In this document: positions 1 to 9,700 of the stretch, in pieces
How the letters are laid out: every line of letters begins with the position of its first letter
How positions within the stretch are numbered: position 1 is the first letter of the stretch
Source of the DNA: a virus
Length of the DNA stretch: 34,658 nucleotides
Reading direction: 5' to 3' (one strand)
Virus record (IMG/VR): IMGVR_UViG_3300030061_000263
Span: 1 to 34,658 of that record
The notes under the pieces: model-generated
What the model saw: the letters and a program-made list of their open reading frames with translations, nothing else
What the model was told of the DNA's origin: nothing
Databases searched by the model: none
Program-made: the position numbers and the translations under genes

Positions 1-714
1 ATAGCACCACATGCAGCAATAGATTATGATGGTGCATCTATATGGATGGGACATGATAACTTCTATATGTTTGATGGACAAGTTAAAAACTTAGATTGTA
101 CTGTAAGAAGATTTGTATTTGATAGATTAAATATAGACCAGAAAGATAAAATATTCTGTGGTATTAATTCTGAGTTTAAAGAAGTTATATGGTTATATCC
201 TTCTACTAACTCTAATGAATGTGATAGCTATGTTATCTATTCTCCTACAGAAGGATATTGGACAATAGGTTCTAGTATCTTTACAACCTTTGCAGATAAA
301 AATACATTTAGTAATACTATAACAACAGGTACAGTAGGTACTGCTAATAACTTATATAACAATGAACCTGATGGTGTATATACAGCAGATGGTGTATCTC
401 AACCTTCTTTTATTGAATCAGCAGATTTTGATATAGCGTCAGGTAATGATATAATGTTCCTAAGTAGAATTATTCCTGATTTTGATATAAGTGATGGTTC
501 ATTAAGTTTTTCTATTAAGACTAAAGACTTTCCTGAAAGTGGTACAGCTAGAGAGAAACCTAATCCACCACATGTTATTACTAACGCAACAACTAAAATA
601 GATATGAGAGCTAGAGGTAGACAAGGTAGAATAAGAGTATCCTGTAATGCAGCTAATACAAGTTGGAGATGGGGTTCAATACGTTTAGCTATACAACCAG
701 ATGGTAGAAGATAA
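1..714 (+). CDS. Tail/structural protein, 5'-truncated by the window edge
   Basis: The reading frame is open from base 1, so this is the C-terminal part of a longer protein; the first in-frame ATG (46) is probably internal. The visible part is rich in beta-type and aromatic residues (WMGHDNFYMFDGQVK, EVIWLYPS, YVIYSPTEGYWTIG) and ends in a basic segment (MRARGRQGRIRVSCN). From memory of the family, this composition resembles the phage tail-tube/stabilization proteins found beside the ejection proteins of marine podoviruses; the exact role (tube, nozzle or head-tail connector) is inference. It begins the late operon as seen here. Its TAA stop overlaps the next ATG in a TAATG, which implies translational coupling. 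Confidence 0.6.
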   Translation: MAPHAAIDYDGASIWMGHDNFYMFDGQVKNLDCTVRRFVFDRLNIDQKDKIFCGINSEFKEVIWLYPSTNSNECDSYVIYSPTEGYWTIGSSIFTTFADKNTFSNTITTGTVGTANNLYNNEPDGVYTADGVSQPSFIESADFDIASGNDIMFLSRIIPDFDISDGSLSFSIKTKDFPESGTAREKPNPPHVITNATTKIDMRARGRQGRIRVSCNAANTSWRWGSIRLAIQPDGRR

Positions 715-1658
715 TGGCAATGATGTATAATACAGCTGGTTATGACCCTGGTGCTTATTTAACTAATTTAAAAAATACAGTATTACAAAAGTATAATCAA
801 CAGATGGGAGCTTCAGGTGCAGGTGCAGATATATCATTACCTACTGCTAGTCAAGCTACTAATATAGCTTCAAGATATTTAGGAGTATTACCAAATTTAC
901 AATCTAGTCCTGAAGGTTTAACAAGTATTTATACAGGAGTTCCTCCTGGTGCTAAACAACAAATTATGGATACAGGTTTTACAGGTAATAAAGTATTTGC
1001 AACACCTGATATAGAAACTGCAAGAACTTATGCTATTGATTCAAAAAATTTAAGAGGAACAGGATTTGGAAAACAAACAGGAGATATATTAGAAGCTCAA
1101 GTTCCTACAAGTCAAGTAGAAGATATCTTAAAAAAAGGAGCTTTAGGCACTAGAGAAATAGTTTTAGACCCTGAATCAGCTTCAAAAGTTTATCAAGAAG
1201 GAATAGGAAATATAGTTGAATCTCCTTCTATTGGACATAAAGTATTTAAAACTTTATCAAGAACTTTACCTATAGCAGGTGGAGTATTAGCAGCAGGAGA
1301 TGCATATCAAAGAGCACAAGAAGGAGACTATGCAGGAGCAGCTTTATCAGGATTAGGAGCTTTACCTGTTGTAGGTATTCCTGCTACATTAACTCAGTAT
1401 GCTACAGATGCTTTAGGATTAACAGGACAAGAAAGAGAAGAACCACAAGAAGAAATTAATTTTTCAGGATTACCTATTGGTATAAATGCCATATATCCTA
1501 GTTATTTTGAAGATAAAGAAGAGTTTGATAGAACTGGTAGAGGAGTATATGCAGGTAGACCTGTATATTATTCAGAAGGTCCTGACTTACCTCAAGGAGG
1601 TTTAGTATATTCAGGAACTTTAGATGATTTAGAAAATTTTTATAGTAGTATGCAGTAA
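714..1658 (+). CDS. Virion-operon protein with possible ADP-ribosyltransferase-like domain
   Basis: A 314-aa protein in three parts. Residues 1-65 are a low-complexity N-terminus. Residues 66-165 look like a compact alpha/beta domain in the order expected of an ADP-ribosyltransferase (ART) fold: SIYTGVPPGA (71-80), VFATPDIETARTYA (94-107), GDILEAQVP (123-131) and GTREIVLDP (145-153), which could match the strand-1, STS-like and glutamate elements. The strand-1 Arg/His is replaced by Thr (YTG), so catalysis is doubtful. Residues 185-235 are a Gly/Ala-rich hydrophobic hairpin (LPIAGGVLAAG, ALSGLGALPVVGIPA) like those of membrane-inserting pilot proteins. It lies between structural genes with TAATG junctions on both sides, so a virion or injected protein is likely. 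The ART assignment is inference from motif order only. Confidence 0.45.
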   Translation: MAMMYNTAGYDPGAYLTNLKNTVLQKYNQQMGASGAGADISLPTASQATNIASRYLGVLPNLQSSPEGLTSIYTGVPPGAKQQIMDTGFTGNKVFATPDIETARTYAIDSKNLRGTGFGKQTGDILEAQVPTSQVEDILKKGALGTREIVLDPESASKVYQEGIGNIVESPSIGHKVFKTLSRTLPIAGGVLAAGDAYQRAQEGDYAGAALSGLGALPVVGIPATLTQYATDALGLTGQEREEPQEEINFSGLPIGINAIYPSYFEDKEEFDRTGRGVYAGRPVYYSEGPDLPQGGLVYSGTLDDLENFYSSMQ

Positions 1659-1936
1659 TGGCTAGATACCCAGATTTACCAAGATTTGTACAGACAGAAG
1701 ATGATGCTAAAGAGTTCTATCGTTATGTACAACAATGGGGAGCAGCTTTAATTAATCAGTTAGATACAAGAGACCAAGAAGTAAATCGTAAACCTTCTAC
1801 TAATATATATGCTGTTGTAACTATAACAGATATAGGTTTACCTAAGAAAGGTGACATAGCATATGCAGCATCAGCAGGTAAATTTAAAGGATACGTTAGT
1901 ACAACAGCAACACAAGCATGGGAAAATTTAAACTAA
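1658..1936 (+). CDS. Small virion-associated protein
   Basis: A 92-aa protein translated through a TAATG overlap with the preceding gene. The N-terminal half is predicted helical (TEDDAKEFYRYVQQWGAAL). The C-terminal half has short strands ending GDIAYAASAGKFKGYVSTTA, a pattern often seen at the ends of tail-fibre or head-fibre subunits in marine phages. No catalytic motif is visible. Its place in the tail/ejection gene cluster suggests a minor structural component; the exact position in the particle is unknown. Confidence 0.55.
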   Translation: MARYPDLPRFVQTEDDAKEFYRYVQQWGAALINQLDTRDQEVNRKPSTNIYAVVTITDIGLPKKGDIAYAASAGKFKGYVSTTATQAWENLN

Positions 1937-1937
1937 T

Positions 1938-2168
1938 ATGAAAAACAAATACTCACAACAAGATTATCTTAAAATTTTAAACAGTCCTTCTAGTACATAC
2001 TTTGGTTTAATGAATAGAGGAATGGTTCTTCCTCCTAATGTAAATCGTTTAGATAAACTAAGTAATGTTATGAAAGATTTTCCTAAAGCTAATACCTTTG
2101 TAGCTAATAATACATTAGCTCAGTCTAATCCTTATTCACCTAATCAAGTGCTACGAAAGAAAAAATAA
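1938..2168 (+). CDS. Small hypothetical protein in the late operon
   Basis: A 76-aa basic protein with no recognised domain. It is Asn/Ser/Pro-rich (NSPSSTYFGLMNRG, LPPNVNRLDKLSNV) and ends in a lysine cluster (LRKKK). It starts one base after the previous stop and ends two bases before the next start, so it belongs to the same polycistron. No membrane segment or Cys pair is seen. A small structural or assembly role is possible from context only. Confidence 0.5.
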   Translation: MKNKYSQQDYLKILNSPSSTYFGLMNRGMVLPPNVNRLDKLSNVMKDFPKANTFVANNTLAQSNPYSPNQVLRKKK

Positions 2169-2170
2169 TA

Positions 2171-3871
2171 ATGATGCAACCACAACCACAATTAAATAGG
2201 ATACAGCAAATGAATAATATGATGCAAAATGTCAGGAGAGATGATGGTCTTTCTAATCTTATGGCATTACAACAGATGCGACAAATGAGACAACCTCAGA
2301 TGATGCAACAACCACCACAGACTATGACATACATGGCACGAGGTGGCTTTCCTGATTTAAGTGGTGATGGTCAAATAACACAAAAAGATATATTAATGGC
2401 TAAAGGTGTTATAGAAAAAAATCAAGGAGGACTTACAAGTCTACCTGTAGTAGCAGCTTTTGGTGGCTTTAATCCTTTTAAACCTTTAAGACGAGCAGCA
2501 AAGTCTGTAGGTAAAGGTGTTAGAAATCTTGGTGGTGCAGCTAGTGATGCTTTTAAAGGTATTACATCAGGTATATCAAGTGCTTTAGGTGGTGGTAGTG
2601 GTACTGGTGATTTTCTTAAAACATTAGCATTAATGGCTGTAACTAATATGTTATTACCTGGAAGTGGTGTAGGTGGTTTATTTGGCACAGGAGGTGCTGG
2701 TTTTGGTACACTAGGTAAAGCTGCATTAGCAGCAGGTAAAGCTTATGTTGTTCCTTCATTAGCAACTGGAGGATTAAATGAACTTACTTCAGACCCTTTA
2801 AGACAAGATAAATTATTAAGAGCTGCTATAGCTGGAGGAGGTACATATCTTGCAGATAAATATACTAGTGGTAAAGGTCCTGATAGAGTTTCAGATACTG
2901 AAGGACTTAGTAATCAAGAATTAGCTCCAGAATATGATGCTTCAGGTAATGTTACTAATATGCCAGAAATACAACAAGCTAATCAAGCTTATTCAAATAC
3001 TGCTACTCAATTAGCTGATGCTCCGAATATAATTGATGCTACAGCTAGTGGTGATTTAGGAATAAGAGATACATCAGGAACAATGTTAAGTAGAGGATTT
3101 GATAAAGCAGTAGCTGGAACTAAAGATTTTCTTGGAACAACTATAGGTCCAGGAGGATATGATGTAGCTCAACTTGGTAAAGATGCAGTAACATCATATG
3201 GTACAGGACAAATAAAACAAGAAATGGATGCAGCTAAGAAAGCTCAACAAGATGCACAAGGATTAGCAAACCAGATACAAAGAGAAGCTGAAGCTAGACA
3301 AATGACTGCTAGACAATTTGCTAAAGCTGCTATAGAAGACCCAGTTAAATATTCTTATGTCTATAAATATGGAGCTAATCCACAAAGTGTACAAGATATT
3401 TTAGAAAGAATGTATGGAGGAGCAGAAGATACACAAACTGCACAATACTTTGAGCCTGCTACTTATACTACAGAATCAGGTAGAGAACCTGGAGAATTAG
3501 CAGCAGCTACAGGTGGAGGTATCTCAAGTATTATTAATAATGCAAGAGGACAGAATAATCAATTCTTTGAAGGACAAGTTCCTAATACAACAAGAGATAA
3601 CTCAGATGGTATGAGTGATAATGAAACTATGTTAATTACTGATGAGACAGGAAATAAACCTAAAGGTATTATGAAGATAAGTGAAAAAGAATATGTTGTA
3701 TCTGCTCCTGATATGGCTATACTAGGTAATGGAGACCCTAACGCAGGAGCACAAGCATTAGATGAATTTAGAGAAGGATTAAGAAAAGCTGCATATGGAA
3801 CTAAAGCACATCAACCTAGACTTAATCCTAAAACAGCATTACAATCATTAGCAAACAAAGCATTTGGATAA
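2171..3871 (+). CDS. Putative virion/ejection protein with an EF-hand-like calcium loop
   Basis: A 566-aa protein with a Met/Gln-rich N-terminus (1-55). An EF-hand/dockerin-type loop follows at residues 62-73 (DLSGDGQITQKD), with D1, S3, D5, G6, I8 and D12 all in canonical positions. A glycine-rich hydrophobic middle (100-225) could insert in membranes. After a helical Gln/Ala-rich stretch comes a C-terminal motif KEYVVSAPDMAILGNGDP followed by AGAQALDEF, a pattern I recognise from large uncharacterised structural proteins of marine phages. Two GG motifs, NQGGLTSLPVV and ATGGGISSIINN, recur in the next gene. Calcium binding and ejection or assembly function are inferences; the structural class is supported by context. 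Confidence 0.6.
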   Translation: MMQPQPQLNRIQQMNNMMQNVRRDDGLSNLMALQQMRQMRQPQMMQQPPQTMTYMARGGFPDLSGDGQITQKDILMAKGVIEKNQGGLTSLPVVAAFGGFNPFKPLRRAAKSVGKGVRNLGGAASDAFKGITSGISSALGGGSGTGDFLKTLALMAVTNMLLPGSGVGGLFGTGGAGFGTLGKAALAAGKAYVVPSLATGGLNELTSDPLRQDKLLRAAIAGGGTYLADKYTSGKGPDRVSDTEGLSNQELAPEYDASGNVTNMPEIQQANQAYSNTATQLADAPNIIDATASGDLGIRDTSGTMLSRGFDKAVAGTKDFLGTTIGPGGYDVAQLGKDAVTSYGTGQIKQEMDAAKKAQQDAQGLANQIQREAEARQMTARQFAKAAIEDPVKYSYVYKYGANPQSVQDILERMYGGAEDTQTAQYFEPATYTTESGREPGELAAATGGGISSIINNARGQNNQFFEGQVPNTTRDNSDGMSDNETMLITDETGNKPKGIMKISEKEYVVSAPDMAILGNGDPNAGAQALDEFREGLRKAAYGTKAHQPRLNPKTALQSLANKAFG

Positions 3872-3884
3872 GGAGTAAAACAGA

Positions 3885-6785
3885 ATGTCAATATTTTCAC
3901 CACAGTTTCCTAGCCAACCAACTCCTGCTGGAGCAACAGTTGCTACGACTCAGTTCCCTACAGAGTTAGCTCCTTTTATAAAAGATATATTAGAGAAAGC
4001 TAAAGCTCAGCAATCAGATGCATCCTATCAAGCATATACAGGACCACAATTAGCTCAATTTTCTGATAGAGAAAAAGCTGCTATGGATGCTATAATGAAT
4101 CAAGCTTCAGGTTTAGCAGGTACAGATGTAGCTCAAGCTGCTCCTTATTTTACAGGAGCTAAGACTGCTGTTGAAGGATTAGGACAACAGTTTACAGGAG
4201 ACACAGCACAACAGTATATGAATCCATATCAACAAGCTGTAGTTGACCAAGCTAAAGCAAAAGCTGTAGAAGATTATGAATCTAGAATTGCACCTGAAAT
4301 AGCTGCTCAAGCAGTTGCTTCTCAACCTTTTGGTGGTTCAAGACAAGCTATTGCAGAAGGAATGGCAAGACAAGACTTAACAGATAAATTAACTGAGATA
4401 CAAGAGAGAGGTTCAGCAGATGCTTTTAATCAAGGACGAGCTGCCTTTGAAGCACAAAAAGCTAGAGAGTTACAACAAGGACAACAGTTTGCTCAGTTAG
4501 GACAAACTATTCCACAACAAGCTTTGAAAGATTTAGCAATACAACAAGGTGTAGGACAACAAGAAAGACAACAAGAACAAATAGGATTAGATTTAGCTAA
4601 AGGACAATTCATGGAAGAGAGAGAATATCCAAGCAGAGCTCTTCAAGAATATTCTGCAATAGTTAGAGGATTTCCTTTTCAACCCTCTACCTTTACAACG
4701 CAGACACAGTACCAAGCTCAACCCTCAATAGGACAACAATTGTTACAACTTGGAGGAACAGGGCTTGGTGCTTATACTGCTTTTACAGGTAAAGCTCCTG
4801 GAGCAATATTTGGTGCTGCTACTGGTGGTGGTATTGCAGACATTATACATAATCAAATGGGTGAAAATGCACAAATGCAAGGACCTCCTATAGACCCTAC
4901 TTTATATGATGGACCAAGTGCTCCTATAAATTTAGATAATATTAGACCATTATTAGGATTACCTGATGCAGCTTTTGAAGAAGAAACAGGAATGACGAAA
5001 CAAGAGTTTCAAATGTATGATGCTATGCCTGAATATGGAGAATCATCTGAAGAAAAAGCTCAACCTTTTATTATACCTGAACAACCTGGTGATAGAGAAA
5101 GAGGTTTTGGTCCTAACTTTCAATATATGAATCAAGGTGGGTTAGCTGCATTACCTGTTGTTTATAATGCTGATGCAAATAATGACCAATTATTACGAAA
5201 ACAACAATTAGACAAAGCAAGAAAAGAAGCAGATAAAAAAAGAAGAGGTTATAATCCAACAGCTGCAAGAGGACAAACCTACAACTATCCTTATAGTGGA
5301 CCATATGACAAGTACTCAGATGATACTGTTAAAAAAATAAAAGCAAATATGGATAAAACACAGGAACTAACAAATAAAACTTTAGCAGGTCCTGTAGCAG
5401 AAAATATTTTAGCAGAAGTAAAAAAGAGGGGATTAAATACTACTGAAGAACCAGAGGTAATACAAGAAGAACCAGCACCTGAAATAGATTTTAGTCAAGT
5501 AGTACCTCAAGGAGATGCTGCTTCTGGTTTTAATAATCTAAGTAATGCAGGTAATGCAGGTAATGTAGGTAATATAGATACAAGTAGTTTAAACTTTTTA
5601 GCTGGTTCTCCTGAATACGTAACTAGTAACGATATTACGTATCGAGGTTCAAAACCTGATACAGTTTCTTTTGATTATGTAGATAACCAAATGGATAAAT
5701 TAACTTCATATAGAGATAGATTAGATAAAATTAATGAGCTACAAGCTAAATTAAGTACTCCTGAAGAATTAGCTAAATTAAGAGAAGAATCAGTAACTAA
5801 TAAAAATGTTAAGTTAGGTTTAGCTATGATGAAAGCTTTTGGTAAAACACCTGACCCTAGTAAAAGTTTAGTATCAACAGCTGCTGAAATAGGAGGAACA
5901 TTTGCTGAAGAAGTAGAGCCTTCAATGGATGCTTATAGAAAAGAACAAAAAGAAATAGATGCTAAACCTTTAGAGTTACTTAAAAGTATGGCAGATGTAG
6001 AAGGTCTAAGTTTAAGAGCAGGAGAACCTGCTGAAACTAGAAAGTTTCAAACAACTGTACAAAAAGCTGAAATAGAGTTTAAGAATAATAATGCTCTTGC
6101 TAATCATTTTAAAACTTTATTAACTACTGACAAAGCAAATCAAGATAATAAACTAAAAGCAGATATAGCTAATCAAACAATAGATATGAATTTGAAAAAA
6201 CTTCAAGGTGATTTCCTTATTGCTGATGCTAAAAATAAACAAGATAATGCTAAACTTTTAACTACAATGAGAAAAGAAGGTATGGTACAACCTGCTGACC
6301 TTAAAGCAATTAAAGATACAGCGTTAACAACAGTTTTTGGACCTGGTAAATTTCAATTAGATACTATAGATGGGGTTGATACTATAGTAAGTCCAGAAGG
6401 TATTCCTGTTTCTAAAACTCAACAAAAAGAATATGATAATTTAGTATCTGATTTATCTGGTCAATTTGCATATACTAAACAAATGGAATTAGCTGGTTTA
6501 TTACCTTCTGGACAAAGTGCATTATCAGAAATGCAAAAATATAGTAAAGAATCATTAAATACAAATAAAACAAGATTTACTTTAGGAAATCAATCTTTAA
6601 ATGGAATGGATTTTTATGGATTAATTAAACAAAAAAATCCAAATATAGATACGCAATTACAACAATATGCTATAAATAATAATATAACTCATTTAGGAAT
6701 AAATTATATTACAACTAATTTTTTAAGAGAATTAGTAGAATCTCAGCCAAAAGCCTTTCCTGGTGTTAACGTAGCAGGAGTTTAA
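3885..6785 (+). CDS. Large virion structural protein, long helical type
   Basis: A 966-aa protein with a good ribosome site (AAGGAG) before the ATG. Residues 20-250 carry a pattern common in marine podovirus structural proteins: APFIKDILEKAKAQ, then YTGPQLAQFSDREKAAMDAI, then YMNPYQQAVVDQAKAKA, then QPFGGSRQAIAEGMARQDL, followed by a Gln-rich helical stretch. The middle repeats the short motifs ATGGGIADIIHN and NQGGLAALPVV found in the previous protein, and has a small tandem repeat (NAGNAGNVGN, bases about 5545-5580). Residues 600-830 look like extended coiled-coil or helical regions. It probably forms part of the tail or the internal ejection apparatus; no enzymatic motif was recognised. 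Confidence 0.6.
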   Translation: MSIFSPQFPSQPTPAGATVATTQFPTELAPFIKDILEKAKAQQSDASYQAYTGPQLAQFSDREKAAMDAIMNQASGLAGTDVAQAAPYFTGAKTAVEGLGQQFTGDTAQQYMNPYQQAVVDQAKAKAVEDYESRIAPEIAAQAVASQPFGGSRQAIAEGMARQDLTDKLTEIQERGSADAFNQGRAAFEAQKARELQQGQQFAQLGQTIPQQALKDLAIQQGVGQQERQQEQIGLDLAKGQFMEEREYPSRALQEYSAIVRGFPFQPSTFTTQTQYQAQPSIGQQLLQLGGTGLGAYTAFTGKAPGAIFGAATGGGIADIIHNQMGENAQMQGPPIDPTLYDGPSAPINLDNIRPLLGLPDAAFEEETGMTKQEFQMYDAMPEYGESSEEKAQPFIIPEQPGDRERGFGPNFQYMNQGGLAALPVVYNADANNDQLLRKQQLDKARKEADKKRRGYNPTAARGQTYNYPYSGPYDKYSDDTVKKIKANMDKTQELTNKTLAGPVAENILAEVKKRGLNTTEEPEVIQEEPAPEIDFSQVVPQGDAASGFNNLSNAGNAGNVGNIDTSSLNFLAGSPEYVTSNDITYRGSKPDTVSFDYVDNQMDKLTSYRDRLDKINELQAKLSTPEELAKLREESVTNKNVKLGLAMMKAFGKTPDPSKSLVSTAAEIGGTFAEEVEPSMDAYRKEQKEIDAKPLELLKSMADVEGLSLRAGEPAETRKFQTTVQKAEIEFKNNNALANHFKTLLTTDKANQDNKLKADIANQTIDMNLKKLQGDFLIADAKNKQDNAKLLTTMRKEGMVQPADLKAIKDTALTTVFGPGKFQLDTIDGVDTIVSPEGIPVSKTQQKEYDNLVSDLSGQFAYTKQMELAGLLPSGQSALSEMQKYSKESLNTNKTRFTLGNQSLNGMDFYGLIKQKNPNIDTQLQQYAINNNITHLGINYITTNFLRELVESQPKAFPGVNVAGV

Positions 6786-9700
6786 ATGCCATTATTTACA
6801 GAAGAAGAATTTAAAGCTGCTAATACTTCACCTATTATAAATACAACAACTGAAGGTTTAGACTTAACTACTGAAGATGGATTAAAACAAAATCCTCAGT
6901 GGATAAAAGACCAAAAGACTATTTATAAAAATGATACAGGTAAAAGTTTTAAAGGTACTGATGAAGAAGTTGCTGAGTGGGGTTTAGGTAAACAATCTAA
7001 AACAGGTTGGAACTTAACTAGTGCAGGTCTAAATGCTTTTCAATCTCAAGACTGGACACCTGATGTTAAAGAAGCATGGGTACGTAGTTTAGATGCATAT
7101 GAAAAAACAGACCCTACTTTACGTTCTGCTTCTCGTGCTGCTTTTTGGACAGTATTTGATTTACCTACATTAGCAACTTTTGGTTGGGGAGCTGCAGCTA
7201 AAGCTATTGGAGGAAAAGCTGCTGCTGCTGCAACTAGATATAGTTTTAAAGAAGCACTTAAAAAATCTTTACAACAAGAAGCTAAAAAAAGAATAGGTCC
7301 AGTACCTGAAGGTTCTAAGATAACTCAAAAAGCTATTACTCAAGCTATATCAAAGATACCTAAAACTAAACTAGAAAAGATGCGTAAAGAAACAGCTAAT
7401 CAAATAGCTTGGAGAACTGGTTTAGAACAAGGTGCAGGTGTAGGTGCTATGTATAGTGGACTCTTTGATTTAGCTGCACAAGATTTAAGACGTGACGTAG
7501 ACCCTACTAAAGATGATATTGATTATGCTCGTTTTGCTCAGAATGTTTTATTAGGAGGAGGACTAGGAGCTGTAGTTGGTGGTGCTATTCCTAAAGTAGT
7601 AGAGAAATTAGGACGTGGTAAATTTATTAGAGATGCTTTAAATGAATCTGCTGAACAAGTAGATGAAATAGGACTTACTCCTGCTGATATAGGCTTTGAA
7701 GATAAGAAAGGTAGGTTAGAAAAACAACTTGCTAAAGAAGGTTCAGATAAAGAATTAGCTAAGAATAAAGATACATATGAAATTGCTGAACAAGAAATTA
7801 AAAAAATACAAGAAAAAAAAGGTACACCTGCTAATGTTATTGATGAAGGAACAGGAGCTCCTAAAACACAAACTATAGAAAAAGTAGATGAAACTACAGG
7901 TAAATTTCAAAAAATAGAAACATTAGAAAATGTAGAAAAGTTAAAAGAAAAAACAGGAGCTAATGTACAAGGTGATGACTTACAATTAAATAGAACTAAA
8001 AGTAAACAAAATAAATATATAAATAAAGATGCTAAAGGTAAAGGTGACCAAGATGCTATTGTTATGTCTAATGTAGCTGGACGTTATGATGATAAAGTAT
8101 TATTTAGTACAGTATTAAAAGATAAAATTAAAAGCTTAACAGATGATGGTTCTTTAATTATAAATACAGGACCAAGAAAAAAAGAAAAAATTATAGATTT
8201 TGTAGAAGAAGGTAATGATATTATTCCTTCTTCTGAAGTTACAAAAGAAGGTAAAGCTATATTAAAAGGAGATAAAAAATCTTTTGATGCTGTAGATAGA
8301 GCAAAAGAAAAAACTAGAGGAAAAGAAAGAGTTATTGAAAAAGTAACAGGATTAGATGATAAAAATTTAGAAGATTTACTTTCAGAAAATTTTAAGTTTA
8401 TAGAAACAAAAAACATTAATGGTAAGAAAGTATTTATTGCTAAAGGTAAAATTAAATATACACCTAATACAAAACCTTATAAATTTAAAGGAGAGTCTAG
8501 GTTTGAAAAAATATTTAGTTTTTTAGGACTACCTACTAATTTACAAAAAGTTAAAAATGTATTTCGTTCTTCAGCTGGATTACCTAAACAACTTGAAAAA
8601 GTATCAGCAAATAAAAAAGCTGCTATTAGAGCAGTAGGTGTACGTGTTCAAAGTGATTTTAAAAAGTTACAAAAAGCAATGGAAGATACAATAACTGTTA
8701 ATAATGTTCCTTTAAAAGATTTAGCACCTAAAGAATATGATGTTGTTTTAAATAATGTTAATAGAGCATTAACAGAAGGAGAGAAAGAAGTCTTTGAACA
8801 GCTTCCTGAAAAAGTACAAAATGAAATATTAAAAATGAGAAAAAGTATTACAGATTTACGTCAAAGATTATTACCTAAAACTGCTTCTAATCCTTATGGA
8901 ACTGGGTATATAAAAAATGGAACACAACTACACAGACAAATAGTACAACAAATAAAAGATGGAGGTAAGCCTTTTACTGAGTTACGTATTAATAGACAAT
9001 ATGAAATATTTGATACTCCTGATAGATGGTTAAAAAAATTAAAAGAAGCTCAAGAAGCTAATCCTAATAATAATCCTATACAAAAAGCTAAACATTTTTT
9101 TATTGAACAACTTAGATTAAGTGATGATATATCTGAATTAAATCCTGATGCTTTACCTTTATCTGCATTATATAAAGCAGCTGTAGAAGCACAAAGAAAA
9201 GGTTTTAGAAACTTTAAATTTAAAGGTGAAATAAAAAAAACAGATGATGTACTAGCTGAAGTAGAAGATAAAGAAGCTGATGCTTTAATAGATAGTTTTT
9301 TAAGAAAATATACAGCTGAAGAATTAAATGATATTAATAAGTTTGGCTTTGATGAAGTAGTAGGAGGTACAGGAGAAAGTACTAAAGTTAAAGGAACATT
9401 CTTTAAAAGAAAAGAAATACCTCCAGTTATTAGAGACTTATTAGGAGAATATAAAGACCCTTTTGTAAACTATGCTAATACAATGATTAAACTTTTTCAG
9501 ACTTATGAAAACCATAAGTTTGAAACTGCTGTAAGAGATTTAGTTAAGAAAGGAGAATTTCCTGGTGTAAGTCTTAGACCTAATAGTATGGTAGGTAAAA
9601 GTTTAGATGATGCTACTTCTTTAGCTAGAGGTCCTGATGTAGATTTACCTTTACAAGATTTAAAAGCAGATGATGTTATTTTTGATGCTATTAAACAAGG

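Noticed and set aside
5545-5580. Short tandem repeat (AATGCAGGT-like units)
   Set aside because: Only about four imperfect units within a coding region giving NAGNAGNVGN; it explains a flexible linker and needs no separate system.
8084-8416. 110-aa minus-strand ORF inside the giant ejection gene (and similar antisense ORFs at 2422-2688 and 5113-5304)
   Set aside because: Antisense to a long coherent protein, no ribosome site, and composition of a complement shadow.
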